Assembly: GCA_009775265.1 (NCBI GenBank)
Contig: VSPG01000021.1
Location: 1 to 36,520, forward strand
DNA length: 36,520 bases
Source of the DNA: Muribaculaceae bacterium
GTDB lineage: Bacteria > Bacteroidota > Bacteroidia > Bacteroidales > Muribaculaceae
Direction of reading: 5' to 3'
Made by a program: the position numbers and the translations under genes. The first letter of the stretch is position 1. Each line of letters starts with the position of its first letter. Below are positions 1 to 7,631 of the stretch, piece after piece. The notes under the pieces are model-generated. The model saw only the letters and a list, made by a program, of their open reading frames with translations, had not been told where the DNA came from and searched no databases.

Positions 1-17
1 CTTATATATAATAGAAT

Positions 18-45
18 GTGGGCGTCGCACATGTGCGACGCCCAC
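18..45 (-). terminator. Intrinsic terminator of asnS
   Basis: A perfect 28-base self-complementary palindrome (14 bp arms, no unpaired loop bases) lies four bases beyond the asnS stop codon. On the minus strand it is followed by an AT-rich tail (ATTCTATTATATATAAG). Position and structure fit a rho-independent terminator, although the U tract is interrupted. The symmetry means it could also act on transcripts arriving from the left. Confidence 0.75.
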
Positions 46-49
46 CGGA

Positions 50-1435
50 TTAAAATTCTGCGTTGTTGGGTGTTCGCGGGAATGGTATTACATCGCGGAT
101 GTTGGTCATGCCGGTGACGAACAGCACGAGGCGTTCGAAACCGAGACCGAAACCGCTGTGCGGCACGGTGCCGAAGCGGCGCGTGTCGAGATACCACCAC
201 ATGTCCTTCATCGGTATGCCGAGTTCCTCGATGCGTCCGAGGAGTTTGTCGTAGTCGGCTTCGCGCTCCGAGCCGCCTATGATTTCGCCGATGTTCGGGA
301 ACAGCACGTCCATGGCGCGCACGGTGCGGCCGTCGGGGTTCTGCTTCATGTAGAAGGCCTTGATTTCCTTCGGATAGTCTGTAAGAATCACCGGACGGCG
401 GAAATGTTCCTCCACGAGATAACGTTCGTGCTCGCTCTGGAGGTCGGTGCCCCAATGTACCGGGAACTCGAATTTGCGGCCGCTTTTCTCAAGGATTTCC
501 ACGCCTTCCGTGTATGTGAGGCGTACGAAGTCCTGTGCCAGCACACCTTCGAGGCGCTCTATCAGGGCCTTGTCGTAGTGCTCGGCGAGGAACTCGATGT
601 CGTCGCGGCATGTGTCGAGGGCGTACCGGATGCAGTACTTCACGAACTCCTCGGCAAGGTCCATGTTGTCGGCGATGTCGTAGAAGGCCATTTCCGGCTC
701 TATCATCCAGAATTCCGACAGATGGCGCGGAGTGTTCGAGTTTTCGGCGCGGAAAGTCGGGCCGAAGGTGTAGATGGCGCCAAGAGCCGTGGCTCCGAGT
801 TCGCCTTCCAACTGTCCGCTCACGGTAAGTGCCGTCGGTTTTCCGAAGAAGTCGCGGCTGTAGTCGGGTTTGCCGTCCTCTGTCATGGGCAGGCTGCCCA
901 GCGGGAGGGTGGTCACCTGGAACATTGCGCCGGCTCCTTCGCAGTCGCTGGCTGTGATGAGCGGCGTGTTGAGGTAGAAGAATCCTTTTTCCTGGAAAAA
1001 TTTATGGATGGCGAAAGCCAGTGCGGAACGCACGCGCAGCACCGCTCCGAATGTGTTGGTGCGGGGGCGCAGGTGCGCTTTCTCGCGCAGGAATTCGAGC
1101 GTGTGCCCTTTTTTCTGCAGCGGGTATGTTTCGTCGGCGGTGCCGAACACTGTCAGTTCTTCGGCCTGCACTTCCACGCTCTGTCCTTTGCCCTGGGATG
1201 CCACGAGCGTGCCTTTTACGTGGATGGAAGAACCCGTGGTGACGGCTTTCAGCTGCTCGTCGCTGAAGCGGTTCATGTCGAACACAATCTGCAGGTTGCG
1301 GATGGTGGATCCGTCGTTCAGTGCCACGAACTGCACGTACTTGTTGCCTCGGCGCGTGCGCACCCAACCCATCACGTCGACGGTGGTGTCGAGCGCGGGC
1401 GAGGCGAAGATATCGGATATTTTAGTGCGTTTCAT
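50..1435 (-). CDS. asnS: Asparagine--tRNA ligase
   Basis: Cytoplasmic class IIb aminoacyl-tRNA synthetase that charges tRNA-Asn with asparagine. The 461-residue product has the usual family length. It starts MKRTKISDIF, has an OB-fold anticodon-binding domain over about residues 15-105, and then the class II catalytic core. Motif 2 is visible as the TFRAENSNTPRHLSEF stretch. Motif 3 is GFGLGFERLVLFVTG near the C-terminus, with its ATP-binding arginine, followed by the family-typical ending IRDVIPFPRTPNNAEF. The N-rich motif 2 and overall pattern favour AsnRS over AspRS. Its start lies 23 bases after the stop of the RluB-type gene on the same strand, so the two are probably cotranscribed. A palindromic terminator follows directly. 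Confidence 0.98.
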   Translation of the reverse strand: MKRTKISDIFASPALDTTVDVMGWVRTRRGNKYVQFVALNDGSTIRNLQIVFDMNRFSDEQLKAVTTGSSIHVKGTLVASQGKGQSVEVQAEELTVFGTADETYPLQKKGHTLEFLREKAHLRPRTNTFGAVLRVRSALAFAIHKFFQEKGFFYLNTPLITASDCEGAGAMFQVTTLPLGSLPMTEDGKPDYSRDFFGKPTALTVSGQLEGELGATALGAIYTFGPTFRAENSNTPRHLSEFWMIEPEMAFYDIADNMDLAEEFVKYCIRYALDTCRDDIEFLAEHYDKALIERLEGVLAQDFVRLTYTEGVEILEKSGRKFEFPVHWGTDLQSEHERYLVEEHFRRPVILTDYPKEIKAFYMKQNPDGRTVRAMDVLFPNIGEIIGGSEREADYDKLLGRIEELGIPMKDMWWYLDTRRFGTVPHSGFGLGFERLVLFVTGMTNIRDVIPFPRTPNNAEF

Positions 1436-1458
1436 AGAGTGTCGTAATGTGATGTCTG

Positions 1459-2811
1459 TTATTCGAAAGAGCCCATCTTCAGATAGTTCACTTCCTCCTG
1501 TGTGAGGTAGCGCCAGCGGCCTCGCGGAAGGTTCTTTTTGGTGAGCCCTGCAAAATACACGCGGTCGAGTTTGGTCACATGGTAGCCGAGGCTTTCGAAG
1601 ATTCGGCGTACGATGCGGTTGCGGCCGGAGTGTATCTCTATGCCGGCCTGGTTGCGGTCGGTTTCGGTAGCGTAGCTGATGGCGTCGGCGTGGATGGGTC
1701 CGTCTTCAAGCTCGATGCCGTCGGCTATGCGCTGCATGTCGTCTTCGGCGATGTCCTTGTCGCACCATACGTGGTAGATTTTCTTCTTCACGTATTTCGG
1801 GTGGGTGAGTTTCGAGGCGAGGTCGCCGTCGTTGGTGAGCAGCAGCACTCCTGTGGTGTTGCGGTCGAGCCTGCCCACGGGGTAGATGCGCTCGTTGCAC
1901 GCGCCCTTCACGAGGTCCATCACGGTCAGGCGTCCGTTGGGGTCGTCGCTGGTTGTCACGCAGTCTTTAGGCTTGTTGAGCAGGATGTAGCATTTGCTCT
2001 CCAGGGTCACTACTTTCTCGTCGTATTCCACCACGTCTTTGGCAGTGATTTTGGTGCCGAGCTCTGTCACCACCTGTCCGTTGACTTTCACCAGTCCCTG
2101 CTGGATGAATTCGTCGGCTTCGCGGCGTGAGCACAAGCCTGCGTTGCTCATGTATTTGTTGAGTCGGATTTCCTCGTTGGGGTCGGGCACCGGCTGTTCG
2201 TATTCGATGCGTTTGGGACGCGGTGTGAAGCTTTTTCCGCGTGCGGGGAAGGAGTTTCCGTCCTGCCGGCGGTTGTTGCCGTAGCGGTTTCCGCCGTTGT
2301 TGTAGCGGTTGTTGCCGTAACGGTTTCCGCCTCCGTTGTTGTAGCGTGGCTGATAGCCGTTGTTGTCGCGGCGCTGGTAGTTGGGGCGGCGCTGCTGATA
2401 GCCTCCCTGGTAGCCGCCCTGTTCGCCTCCCTCGCTGTTGTCGCTGCGCATCACGTTGTCGGGGTTGCCTTCCGCGTTGCGGTTGTAGTCGTAGTTGCGG
2501 CGGGGGTATTGGTTCTGGTAGCTTCCCGAGCGTCTGGGATAGCTGTTCTGCCGGTCGTCGCGGTTGCCGTAGCGGTTGTTATATCGCGGCTGGTAGCCTC
2601 CGTTGTTGCCGTCCTCGCGCGGCTGGAAGGGTGCGCGGCGCGGGTATGTGTTCCGTTCGTGGGGCATTCCGTTGGCTCCGTCTTCGTCATGCGACGGGCG
2701 GTAGCTGTCGTAACGTGCTTGACGTCCGGAAGCTTCTGCGGCGGGCTGGGCTCCGATGCGGGGGCGTTTGGGTTTCTTTTCGCCTTGTTCGTTGATGTTT
2801 TCGGTTTCCAT
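1459..2811 (-). CDS. rluB: RluB-type rRNA pseudouridine synthase with long disordered N-terminus
   Basis: Pseudouridine synthase of the RsuA/RluB group, which isomerises a specific uridine in ribosomal RNA. An S4 RNA-binding domain begins near residue 213 (EEIRLNKYMSNAGLCSRREA). The catalytic domain follows, with the signature GRLDRNTTGVLLLTNDG and its catalytic Asp near residue 315. The first ~210 residues are low complexity, rich in Arg, Tyr, Asn and Gly, with RYGNN and RYNNGG repeats and almost no hydrophobic residues. Typical RluB proteins are about 250-290 residues, so this extension accounts for the 450-residue length. Such extensions are common in Bacteroidota homologues. The exact target uridine cannot be read from sequence. 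It is the first gene of a unit with asnS, downstream of a -7 box at 3010-3017. Confidence 0.9.
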   Translation of the reverse strand: METENINEQGEKKPKRPRIGAQPAAEASGRQARYDSYRPSHDEDGANGMPHERNTYPRRAPFQPREDGNNGGYQPRYNNRYGNRDDRQNSYPRRSGSYQNQYPRRNYDYNRNAEGNPDNVMRSDNSEGGEQGGYQGGYQQRRPNYQRRDNNGYQPRYNNGGGNRYGNNRYNNGGNRYGNNRRQDGNSFPARGKSFTPRPKRIEYEQPVPDPNEEIRLNKYMSNAGLCSRREADEFIQQGLVKVNGQVVTELGTKITAKDVVEYDEKVVTLESKCYILLNKPKDCVTTSDDPNGRLTVMDLVKGACNERIYPVGRLDRNTTGVLLLTNDGDLASKLTHPKYVKKKIYHVWCDKDIAEDDMQRIADGIELEDGPIHADAISYATETDRNQAGIEIHSGRNRIVRRIFESLGYHVTKLDRVYFAGLTKKNLPRGRWRYLTQEEVNYLKMGSFE

Positions 2812-2864
2812 AATTCAGCTGAAGAGTGGTTGTGTTTGTCGGTTTTGTAATCTATTGGATTTGT

Positions 2865-2898
2865 CGTCCCTGCCGGGACGTGGCCTGCCGTCTCGGCA
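2865..2898 (-). promoter_or_regulatory. Two small hairpins in the rluB 5' leader
   Basis: Two short perfect inverted repeats sit side by side in the probable untranslated leader of the RluB gene. CGTCCC-TGCC-GGGACG is at 2865-2880 (6 bp stem, 4-base loop). TGCCG-TCT-CGGCA is at 2886-2898 (5 bp stem, 3-base loop). If transcription starts just downstream of the -7 box at 3010-3017, the leader is about 190 bases long. The hairpins are seen directly; a regulatory role is speculation. No T tract follows on the minus strand, so they do not look like terminators. Confidence 0.35.
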
Positions 2899-3009
2899 AG
2901 CTTTATGGGATGATTGTAGTGGTTGATATATCGGCCGTGGAGTTGAAAAGTGGTTTTTGTGTGAAAATACTTTGCAATTCGGTTGTCGGGGTTAGTGCTT
3001 TGACCGCTG

Positions 3010-3017
3010 CAAAGATA
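3010..3017 (-). promoter_or_regulatory. Bacteroidota -7 box upstream of rluB
   Basis: On the minus strand the bases read TATCTTTG, matching the Bacteroidota sigma-ABfr -7 consensus TAnnTTTG, in the intergenic region upstream of the RluB start. No -33 TTTG is present at the usual 19-20 bp; the nearest TTTG (3029-3032) is only 11 bp upstream. The call therefore rests on the -7 box and position alone. Confidence 0.5.
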
Positions 3018-3091
3018 AGAAAAAAATACAAATGCCGATACATGTCATGTGAATAATTTCTATAAAATAAAGCGTTGTCCGGGCATTTTGT

Positions 3092-4204
3092 TCAGATTCG
3101 GCCTCCTACGAGGGGCGAGAGTAGGCGTGGCGTATAGCGGCGCATGGCCGCGTAGGCACCGGTGGCTATTGCTGCTGTCGTGGCTGCTGTGAGCAGATAG
3201 TAGGCAAGCCCTGTCGCGGCCGATGCCGGACCGATGATTGATGCTAACGCGCGGCTTGTCGGGGCGAGGATTATGTAATGCGACGAATATACGAAGAATG
3301 CAGCCGGAGCAAGGCGGGTCGCAGCCGTGGTGCGGTGCCGCGATACTATGGCCGCAGCTATGTTGTAGGCGAAAAACAGCCCGGACACTATCGCGACGGT
3401 CTTGCACGCGTATGCCGCCTGCGGATACGGACCGGACAATAGAGCGGCCGCTATAGCTGCCGTCGGATAGACGGCGAACGACACGAGCCGGAAACGGCCG
3501 AACTCAGCCATCATTTCGCGGCGGCTGCGGCTCATCCATGCTCCCCACGAGAAAAAGAAGACGGCCTCCTGCAGCTGCCATCCGCCGAGGTGGCGCGTGG
3601 CAGGCAGTGCCCATACTATTCCGAAGAACGCTACGCACCACCCTCCCGTGCGCTTCAGCAGCCATGCGAGCAGCGGCGCCGCGGCGGCCATCACCATGAG
3701 GTTGCGCACGAACCACATGGGCGCGTCGGCCGGAAATGTCAGTCCGTCCGGTTCATAGGCCACTCCGATGAGAGCCGCGCCGATGCGGCGCACCACCCTC
3801 CCGGCATCCGGCGAAGGGAGCGAAGGAAGGGTGGCGGCGAATGCAAGAAGATTCCACAGCACATAGGGCACGAGCAGCGAACGGAAGCGGTTGCGCAGCT
3901 TGCGCGTGTAGATTTGGCGTGTGAGTGATATGTTGAGGAAAAACAAATAGCCGGCGATGAAGAAGTAGACGGGGACGCTTTGGTCGGAGAGGAACGCGCG
4001 TACAAAAAGGAACAGCCAGCGCACGGCGCCGAAGTCGAGCAGATCTGTGTCGCAGCCGTTGTTGGTGAAGTTGTGTGCCGAGCATGTGTGTACGACGAGG
4101 ACAACGATTGCGAGGGGATAGCGCAGGAAGTCGAGACTGCGCGAGCGCAGGTCGGTGCGTGCCGCTTTTGAGAGGGGAGTGTGGGTATGTGCGTCGGTTT
4201 TCAT
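3092..4204 (-). CDS. Acyltransferase family 3 membrane protein
   Basis: Integral membrane protein of 370 residues resembling the acyltransferase-3 family, which moves acyl groups onto sugars at the cell surface. The N-terminal RSRSLDFLRYPLAIVVLVVH segment matches the family's conserved Arg-rich start and first helix with its His. It is followed by VPVYFFIAGYLFF and PYVLWNLLAF, also typical, and about ten hydrophobic segments run to the C-terminus. The substrate (capsule, lipopolysaccharide or other glycan) cannot be inferred. The ATG at 4204 is the first in frame after a -7 box at 4236-4243. It appears monocistronic: it faces the same way as rluB but is separated from it by about 280 bases holding rluB's own -7 box. 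No clear terminator is visible after its stop. Confidence 0.75.
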   Translation of the reverse strand: MKTDAHTHTPLSKAARTDLRSRSLDFLRYPLAIVVLVVHTCSAHNFTNNGCDTDLLDFGAVRWLFLFVRAFLSDQSVPVYFFIAGYLFFLNISLTRQIYTRKLRNRFRSLLVPYVLWNLLAFAATLPSLPSPDAGRVVRRIGAALIGVAYEPDGLTFPADAPMWFVRNLMVMAAAAPLLAWLLKRTGGWCVAFFGIVWALPATRHLGGWQLQEAVFFFSWGAWMSRSRREMMAEFGRFRLVSFAVYPTAAIAAALLSGPYPQAAYACKTVAIVSGLFFAYNIAAAIVSRHRTTAATRLAPAAFFVYSSHYIILAPTSRALASIIGPASAATGLAYYLLTAATTAAIATGAYAAMRRYTPRLLSPLVGGRI

Positions 4205-4235
4205 GTGGTTTATTCATGTGGCTCTGTTGCGAATG

Positions 4236-4243
4236 CAAAGGTA
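4236..4243 (-). promoter_or_regulatory. -7 box upstream of the acyltransferase gene
   Basis: The minus strand reads TACCTTTG, a full match to TAnnTTTG, 32 bases upstream of the acyltransferase start. There is no -33 TTTG at the expected distance; that position is instead occupied by the AAACAACCTCTAAA repeat core (4252-4265). A regulator might therefore substitute for the -33 contact, but this is inference. Confidence 0.55.
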
Positions 4244-4251
4244 CGAAATAT

Positions 4252-4265
4252 TTTAGAGGTTGTTT
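4252..4265 (-). repeat. Intergenic repeat core AAACAACCTCTAAA, copy 1
   Basis: On the minus strand this 14-base stretch is identical to the core of the 20-base repeats at 13049-13068 and 29484-29503. It lies upstream of the acyltransferase gene on the same strand and is flanked by the palindromic hexamer AATATT at 4247-4252 and 4273-4278. Function is unknown. Confidence 0.6.
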
Positions 4266-4267
4266 GC

Positions 4268-4299
4268 TTTGGAATATTGTCAGATAATGCCTATATTTG
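4268..4299 (+). promoter_or_regulatory. Promoter of the secreted modular protein gene
   Basis: A TTTG element at 4268-4271 is followed after 20 bp by TATATTTG at 4292-4299. This is a complete match to the Bacteroidota -33/-7 consensus. Transcription would begin near 4306, leaving an AT-rich leader of about 80 bases before the ATG at 4385. Confidence 0.85.
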
Positions 4300-4384
4300 C
4301 GCAGCTGTTCAATAATATTGTGCATGCATGCCGGCAACGAACACCCTACCATTTAAATATCATTAACCAAAAATCCTTTCTTGT

Positions 4385-6280
4385 ATGAAAAAGTTATTCG
4401 TCCTGTTGCTCGCCATCGCATGCGTGGCTGCACCGAAAGCATGGAGTGCCGCAGGGTCGGAGGAGGCTCCGCTGTCTGTCACAGAACTACTCGAGCAGGG
4501 AGTGCCCTCGGAAGCAGTGCCCGACACCTATGTGCAGGGTTATATTGTGGGCTGCCTCGACAAGGTGTTCGGTGTCTACCAGCCTAAATGGGACGTGCCG
4601 TCGGCTCCTGTGACAAATCTGCTGCTTGCCGCCACGGCTGATGTGCGCGATGTGGCGCGGTGCATCACTGTGAATCTTCCCAAGGGCGAGGTGCGCGATG
4701 CCATAAGTCCCTATGTGATCGGCAACCTCGGCCGTAAGGTGGTTGTGCGCGGCAGCAATGAACTGTACCTCGAATATAACGGAATCAAGGGTACCGACTG
4801 GTATAAGTTCATAGAGGATGAAGACCCTGACAACCCCGTCACGCCCGACGATCCGGATGTCATAACCATATTCGAGAGCCTTCAGGAAGACGCATGGACG
4901 ATGGATCCCTACTGGACGGAGGATGTCGTGAAAATGCCGGCGAGCATGAGCTATGTGTGGCGTTGGAAGTCCGTCGACGGCAAAAACTTCATGAACGCAT
5001 CCGGCTATGTCGACGGTGTCGACAACGAGACGGAATCATGGCTCATCGCGAAAAACTCGTTCAACCTTACCGGCTACGAAAGCGTGAGCCTGTGTTTCGA
5101 GCATGCCGCGAAGTTCCAGACTACGCTGCGCGACCTTTGCGGATTCTATGTCCGTGAAGTCGGCACGGAGGAATGGAACAAAATCGATATTCCCGAATGG
5201 CCAGTGGCCGGAGGGTGGAGTTTTGTCAATTCCGGCGCTATCGACCTTTCTGCCTACATAGGAAAGAATATTCAGATTGCCTTGCTATACCGGTCCACGG
5301 CCGACGGCGCCGACAACTGGGAGGTGAAAAACCTGACAATGAAAGGCAAAGTGGACGGCAGCGCGCTCAAGCCTGCCGGCTTGTCGTGGTCGGCCGCTAC
5401 GGCTGTTGCAGTAGTAGGAGAGGCGTTTGAGGCTCCGGTGCTCAGTTTCGACACCACGGCTCCCATATCCTACTCGTCTTCCGACCTTAAGGTGGCATCT
5501 GTCAACGCCGAGGGAAAAGTCACCGCCTTTGCCGAGGGTACGACTGAAATAAAAGCTTCCAGCCCAGCCAACGGCGAATACGAGGCAGGGGAGGCGACGT
5601 ACGTGCTCACTGTGGAAATATCTGAAAACCAGCCGGAAGAGTTCGGTCTGCTGCTTGACTGGGATTCGGCCACATGTGACTGGACATTCGAAAACAAGAG
5701 CCTCGCTCCGGGTCTCGAATACGTATGGTCATGGGCCTACTACCAGGAGGGGGGCTTCCACTATCTTAAAGGCAACGCGTTTGTGGGCAATACGCCTTAC
5801 GAAGCCGTGGCCTACGCCATATCTCCCGTGGTTTCTCTCGAAGGCTATACCGGCGTCACGGTGTCGTTCGAGCATGCGGCAAAGTTCCAGACTAATCTCG
5901 CCATGTTGAGTTCGTTCCTCGTGCGTGAGGAAGGGGCGGAGGAGTGGACACGGCTCCACATCACGAACTGGCCCGAACCCGGCAGCTGGGCGTACACCAA
6001 TTCCGGAAAAGCCGACATAAGCGATTTCGACGGAAAGCGTGTGCAGTTTGCTTTCCAATATGGCTCCAACGAATACAAAGCCGACACATGGCAGATCCGT
6101 AACCTGCGCCTTTCGGGTGTGCCTGCGCCCGGCGGTTCAGGCATACAGGATGTCGAGGCGGAGGCGCTTGGTTACGCGCGCTGGTATGACCTCAGCGGCC
6201 GTCCCGTGCCGTCGGCGCCCGAGCGTGGCATGTACATAAAAGTCGTGGACGGAAAGGCTGTCAAAGTGGCCGTGAAATAA
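4385..6280 (+). CDS. Secreted protein with OB-like, Ig-like and duplicated jelly-roll modules
   Basis: Exported 631-residue protein of unknown role. Residues 1-22 form a signal peptide (MKKLFVLLLAIACVAAPKAW, then SA). Residues ~30-150 resemble DUF6359-type OB-fold modules (a QGYIVG stretch early, LYLEYNGIKGT at the end). A first choice-of-anchor-J/cleaved-adhesin-like module follows (~160-325), then a bacterial Ig-like (BIG2) domain (~330-415, SSSDLKVASVNAEGKVTAF). A second module of the same kind spans ~425-590. The C-terminus (WYDLSGRPVP ... GMYIKVVDGKAVKV) resembles short sorting or anchoring tails of Bacteroidota surface proteins. The two jelly-roll modules share phrases such as EHAAKFQT and W-x-(Y/F)-(V/T)-NSG, so they arose by internal duplication. 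It is preceded by its own promoter and followed by a terminator. Likely surface adhesion or glycan binding, by inference. Confidence 0.8.
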   Translation: MKKLFVLLLAIACVAAPKAWSAAGSEEAPLSVTELLEQGVPSEAVPDTYVQGYIVGCLDKVFGVYQPKWDVPSAPVTNLLLAATADVRDVARCITVNLPKGEVRDAISPYVIGNLGRKVVVRGSNELYLEYNGIKGTDWYKFIEDEDPDNPVTPDDPDVITIFESLQEDAWTMDPYWTEDVVKMPASMSYVWRWKSVDGKNFMNASGYVDGVDNETESWLIAKNSFNLTGYESVSLCFEHAAKFQTTLRDLCGFYVREVGTEEWNKIDIPEWPVAGGWSFVNSGAIDLSAYIGKNIQIALLYRSTADGADNWEVKNLTMKGKVDGSALKPAGLSWSAATAVAVVGEAFEAPVLSFDTTAPISYSSSDLKVASVNAEGKVTAFAEGTTEIKASSPANGEYEAGEATYVLTVEISENQPEEFGLLLDWDSATCDWTFENKSLAPGLEYVWSWAYYQEGGFHYLKGNAFVGNTPYEAVAYAISPVVSLEGYTGVTVSFEHAAKFQTNLAMLSSFLVREEGAEEWTRLHITNWPEPGSWAYTNSGKADISDFDGKRVQFAFQYGSNEYKADTWQIRNLRLSGVPAPGGSGIQDVEAEALGYARWYDLSGRPVPSAPERGMYIKVVDGKAVKVAVK

Positions 6281-6307
6281 TCCTGCTAACGGACAGGCTT
6301 ACGGGGG

Positions 6308-6355
6308 GGCTGCGTTGTAATTCTATCTGTTTTTACGGCGCAGCCTCTTTGTTTT
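6308..6355 (+). terminator. Terminator after the secreted modular protein gene
   Basis: A 13 bp stem with two G-U pairs (6308-6320 with 6333-6345) encloses a 12-base loop and is followed by TCTTTGTTTT. It begins 28 bases after the stop codon at 6280. The outer seven pairs, GGCTGCG/CGCAGCC, are perfect. Confidence 0.8.
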
Positions 6356-6499
6356 GCTGTTTTCCTACGTGTAAAGCCGTGTGTGGCGGAGGCCGGGGCT
6401 GCGCATGTGCCTTTATGATGCCCGGACATGCCTCGAACACTATTTTGGCACAGCTCCTTGACGTAAGGGCGGCATCTGTTGCGGAATTTTTTCGTTAAT
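6356..6499. other. Non-coding stretch between terminator and sdh promoter
   Basis: The gap between genes (6281-6594) is 314 bases. Apart from the terminator and the sdh promoter it holds no convincing gene, repeat or RNA structure. An open frame on the minus strand (6286-6510) overlaps both regulatory elements and resembles no family, so it is not called. Confidence 0.6.
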
Positions 6500-6531
6500 T
6501 TTGGCAACATGGCAAAAAACGCTTAAATTTG
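6500..6531 (+). promoter_or_regulatory. Promoter of the sdhCAB operon
   Basis: TTTG at 6500-6503, a 20 bp spacer, then TAAATTTG at 6524-6531. This is a full match to the Bacteroidota consensus with the same spacing as the promoter at 4268. The leader (about 6538-6594) is strongly AT-rich just before the sdhC ATG, as is usual where no Shine-Dalgarno is used. Confidence 0.88.
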
Positions 6532-6594
6532 CAGTGTAATACCTTGACAGAAACTACGAAATTTTAAATATTTAATCAAAAATTCAATTAATTT

Positions 6595-7617
6595 ATGTGG
6601 TTAACATGCTCATCCATAGGGCGTAAATTCGTGATGGCTATCACGGGCACATGCCTCGTCCTATTCGTAACATTTCATGCGGCGATGAATGCTGTGGCCC
6701 TGCTGTGGCCCACGGCCTACAACAGCATCTGCGCTTTCCTCGGAGCTAACTGGTATGCACTGGCTGCATCCATGGGTCTCGCCCTGCTGTTCATCGTCCA
6801 CATTGTTTACGCTCTGTGGCTCACACTGCAGAACCGCCGCGCCCGCGGCAACGACCGCTACAAAGTGACTGCCGGCCAGCCCCAGGTGGAATGGTCGTCC
6901 AAAAACATGCTCGTGCTCGGAGTGGTGGTGCTCGCATTCCTCGTGGTGCACCTCATCCAGTTCTGGGCAAAAATGCAGCTTGCCGAAATTGTAAGCCACG
7001 ACCCCGCTACATGGGCCACCGTTGACGGCGCTCCTGCCGCTCCCGAATTCGGCACGCTCTATCTCCAGCTCGCTTTCCAGAATATCTGGACTCCCATCGT
7101 CTACATTGTCGGCTTTGTGGCCCTGTGGCTGCATCTCAACCACGGCGTATGGTCGATGCTTCAGACTTATGGCTGGAACAACGACATCTGGATGAAGCGC
7201 ATCAAAGCTATCGGCCTTTGGTGGAGCACCATCGTCGTAGCCCTTTTCGTGCTTCAGGCAGTGGTGTTCACGGTGCGTGCGCATCAGAACTACTACACCA
7301 CGGATTCCGCTCTGCAGGAGCAGTATGCCGAATTCTGGGCCGAACGTGCCGAGGCTGTAAACGAAGCCTTCACAAGCGACTTCGCGCAGACTGTCAAGAA
7401 CGCAGGCGAGGGTGCCGACCGCAACCAGGTGATGCAGGATTTCTTCGCTGACCCCAAATGCGAAAAATTCGTCGCCACGGCAAAAGCAATCACTGAAGCC
7501 GCAGCCAAACAGTGCCCCGATGTCCTCATCCCCGCTGTCGAAGGTCTCACACAGCTCACCGAGCAGGTGGAATGGAGCGTTGAGGAAGCAAAGAACCACA
7601 CTTCCACTCAAAACTAA
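6595..7617 (+). CDS. sdhC: Succinate dehydrogenase/fumarate reductase cytochrome b subunit, C-terminally extended
   Basis: Membrane anchor of complex II, carrying haem b and exchanging electrons with the quinone pool. The N-terminal SSIGRKFVMAITG and FHAAMNAVALLWP match Bacteroidota SdhC, with five hydrophobic segments and conserved His residues (TFHAAMN, HIVYALW, HLNHGVW). The membrane core ends near residue 230. Bacteroides homologues as I know them stop about there. Here a further ~110 residues follow, charged and Ala/Glu/Lys-rich, with predicted helical character and two Cys. No frameshift is needed to produce it. sdhA starts 14 bases downstream, so the operon is tight. As the last hydrophobic segment ends just before it, the tail is one soluble domain; its side of the membrane is uncertain. 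Confidence 0.95.
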   Translation: MWLTCSSIGRKFVMAITGTCLVLFVTFHAAMNAVALLWPTAYNSICAFLGANWYALAASMGLALLFIVHIVYALWLTLQNRRARGNDRYKVTAGQPQVEWSSKNMLVLGVVVLAFLVVHLIQFWAKMQLAEIVSHDPATWATVDGAPAAPEFGTLYLQLAFQNIWTPIVYIVGFVALWLHLNHGVWSMLQTYGWNNDIWMKRIKAIGLWWSTIVVALFVLQAVVFTVRAHQNYYTTDSALQEQYAEFWAERAEAVNEAFTSDFAQTVKNAGEGADRNQVMQDFFADPKCEKFVATAKAITEAAAKQCPDVLIPAVEGLTQLTEQVEWSVEEAKNHTSTQN

Positions 7618-7631
7618 TAATTCTCTAAGAT

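Noticed and set aside
158..1447. Long open frame on the plus strand, antisense to asnS
   Set aside because: It mirrors the asnS codons in a GC-rich gene, has no recognisable domain and lies wholly inside a certain gene.
2826..3056. 76-codon plus-strand open frame in the rluB upstream region
   Set aside because: It overlaps the rluB leader and -7 box in the opposite direction and has no coding character beyond being open.
6286..6510. 74-codon minus-strand open frame in the gap before sdhC
   Set aside because: It covers the terminator and the sdh promoter, lacks a promoter or signal sequence, and resembles no family.
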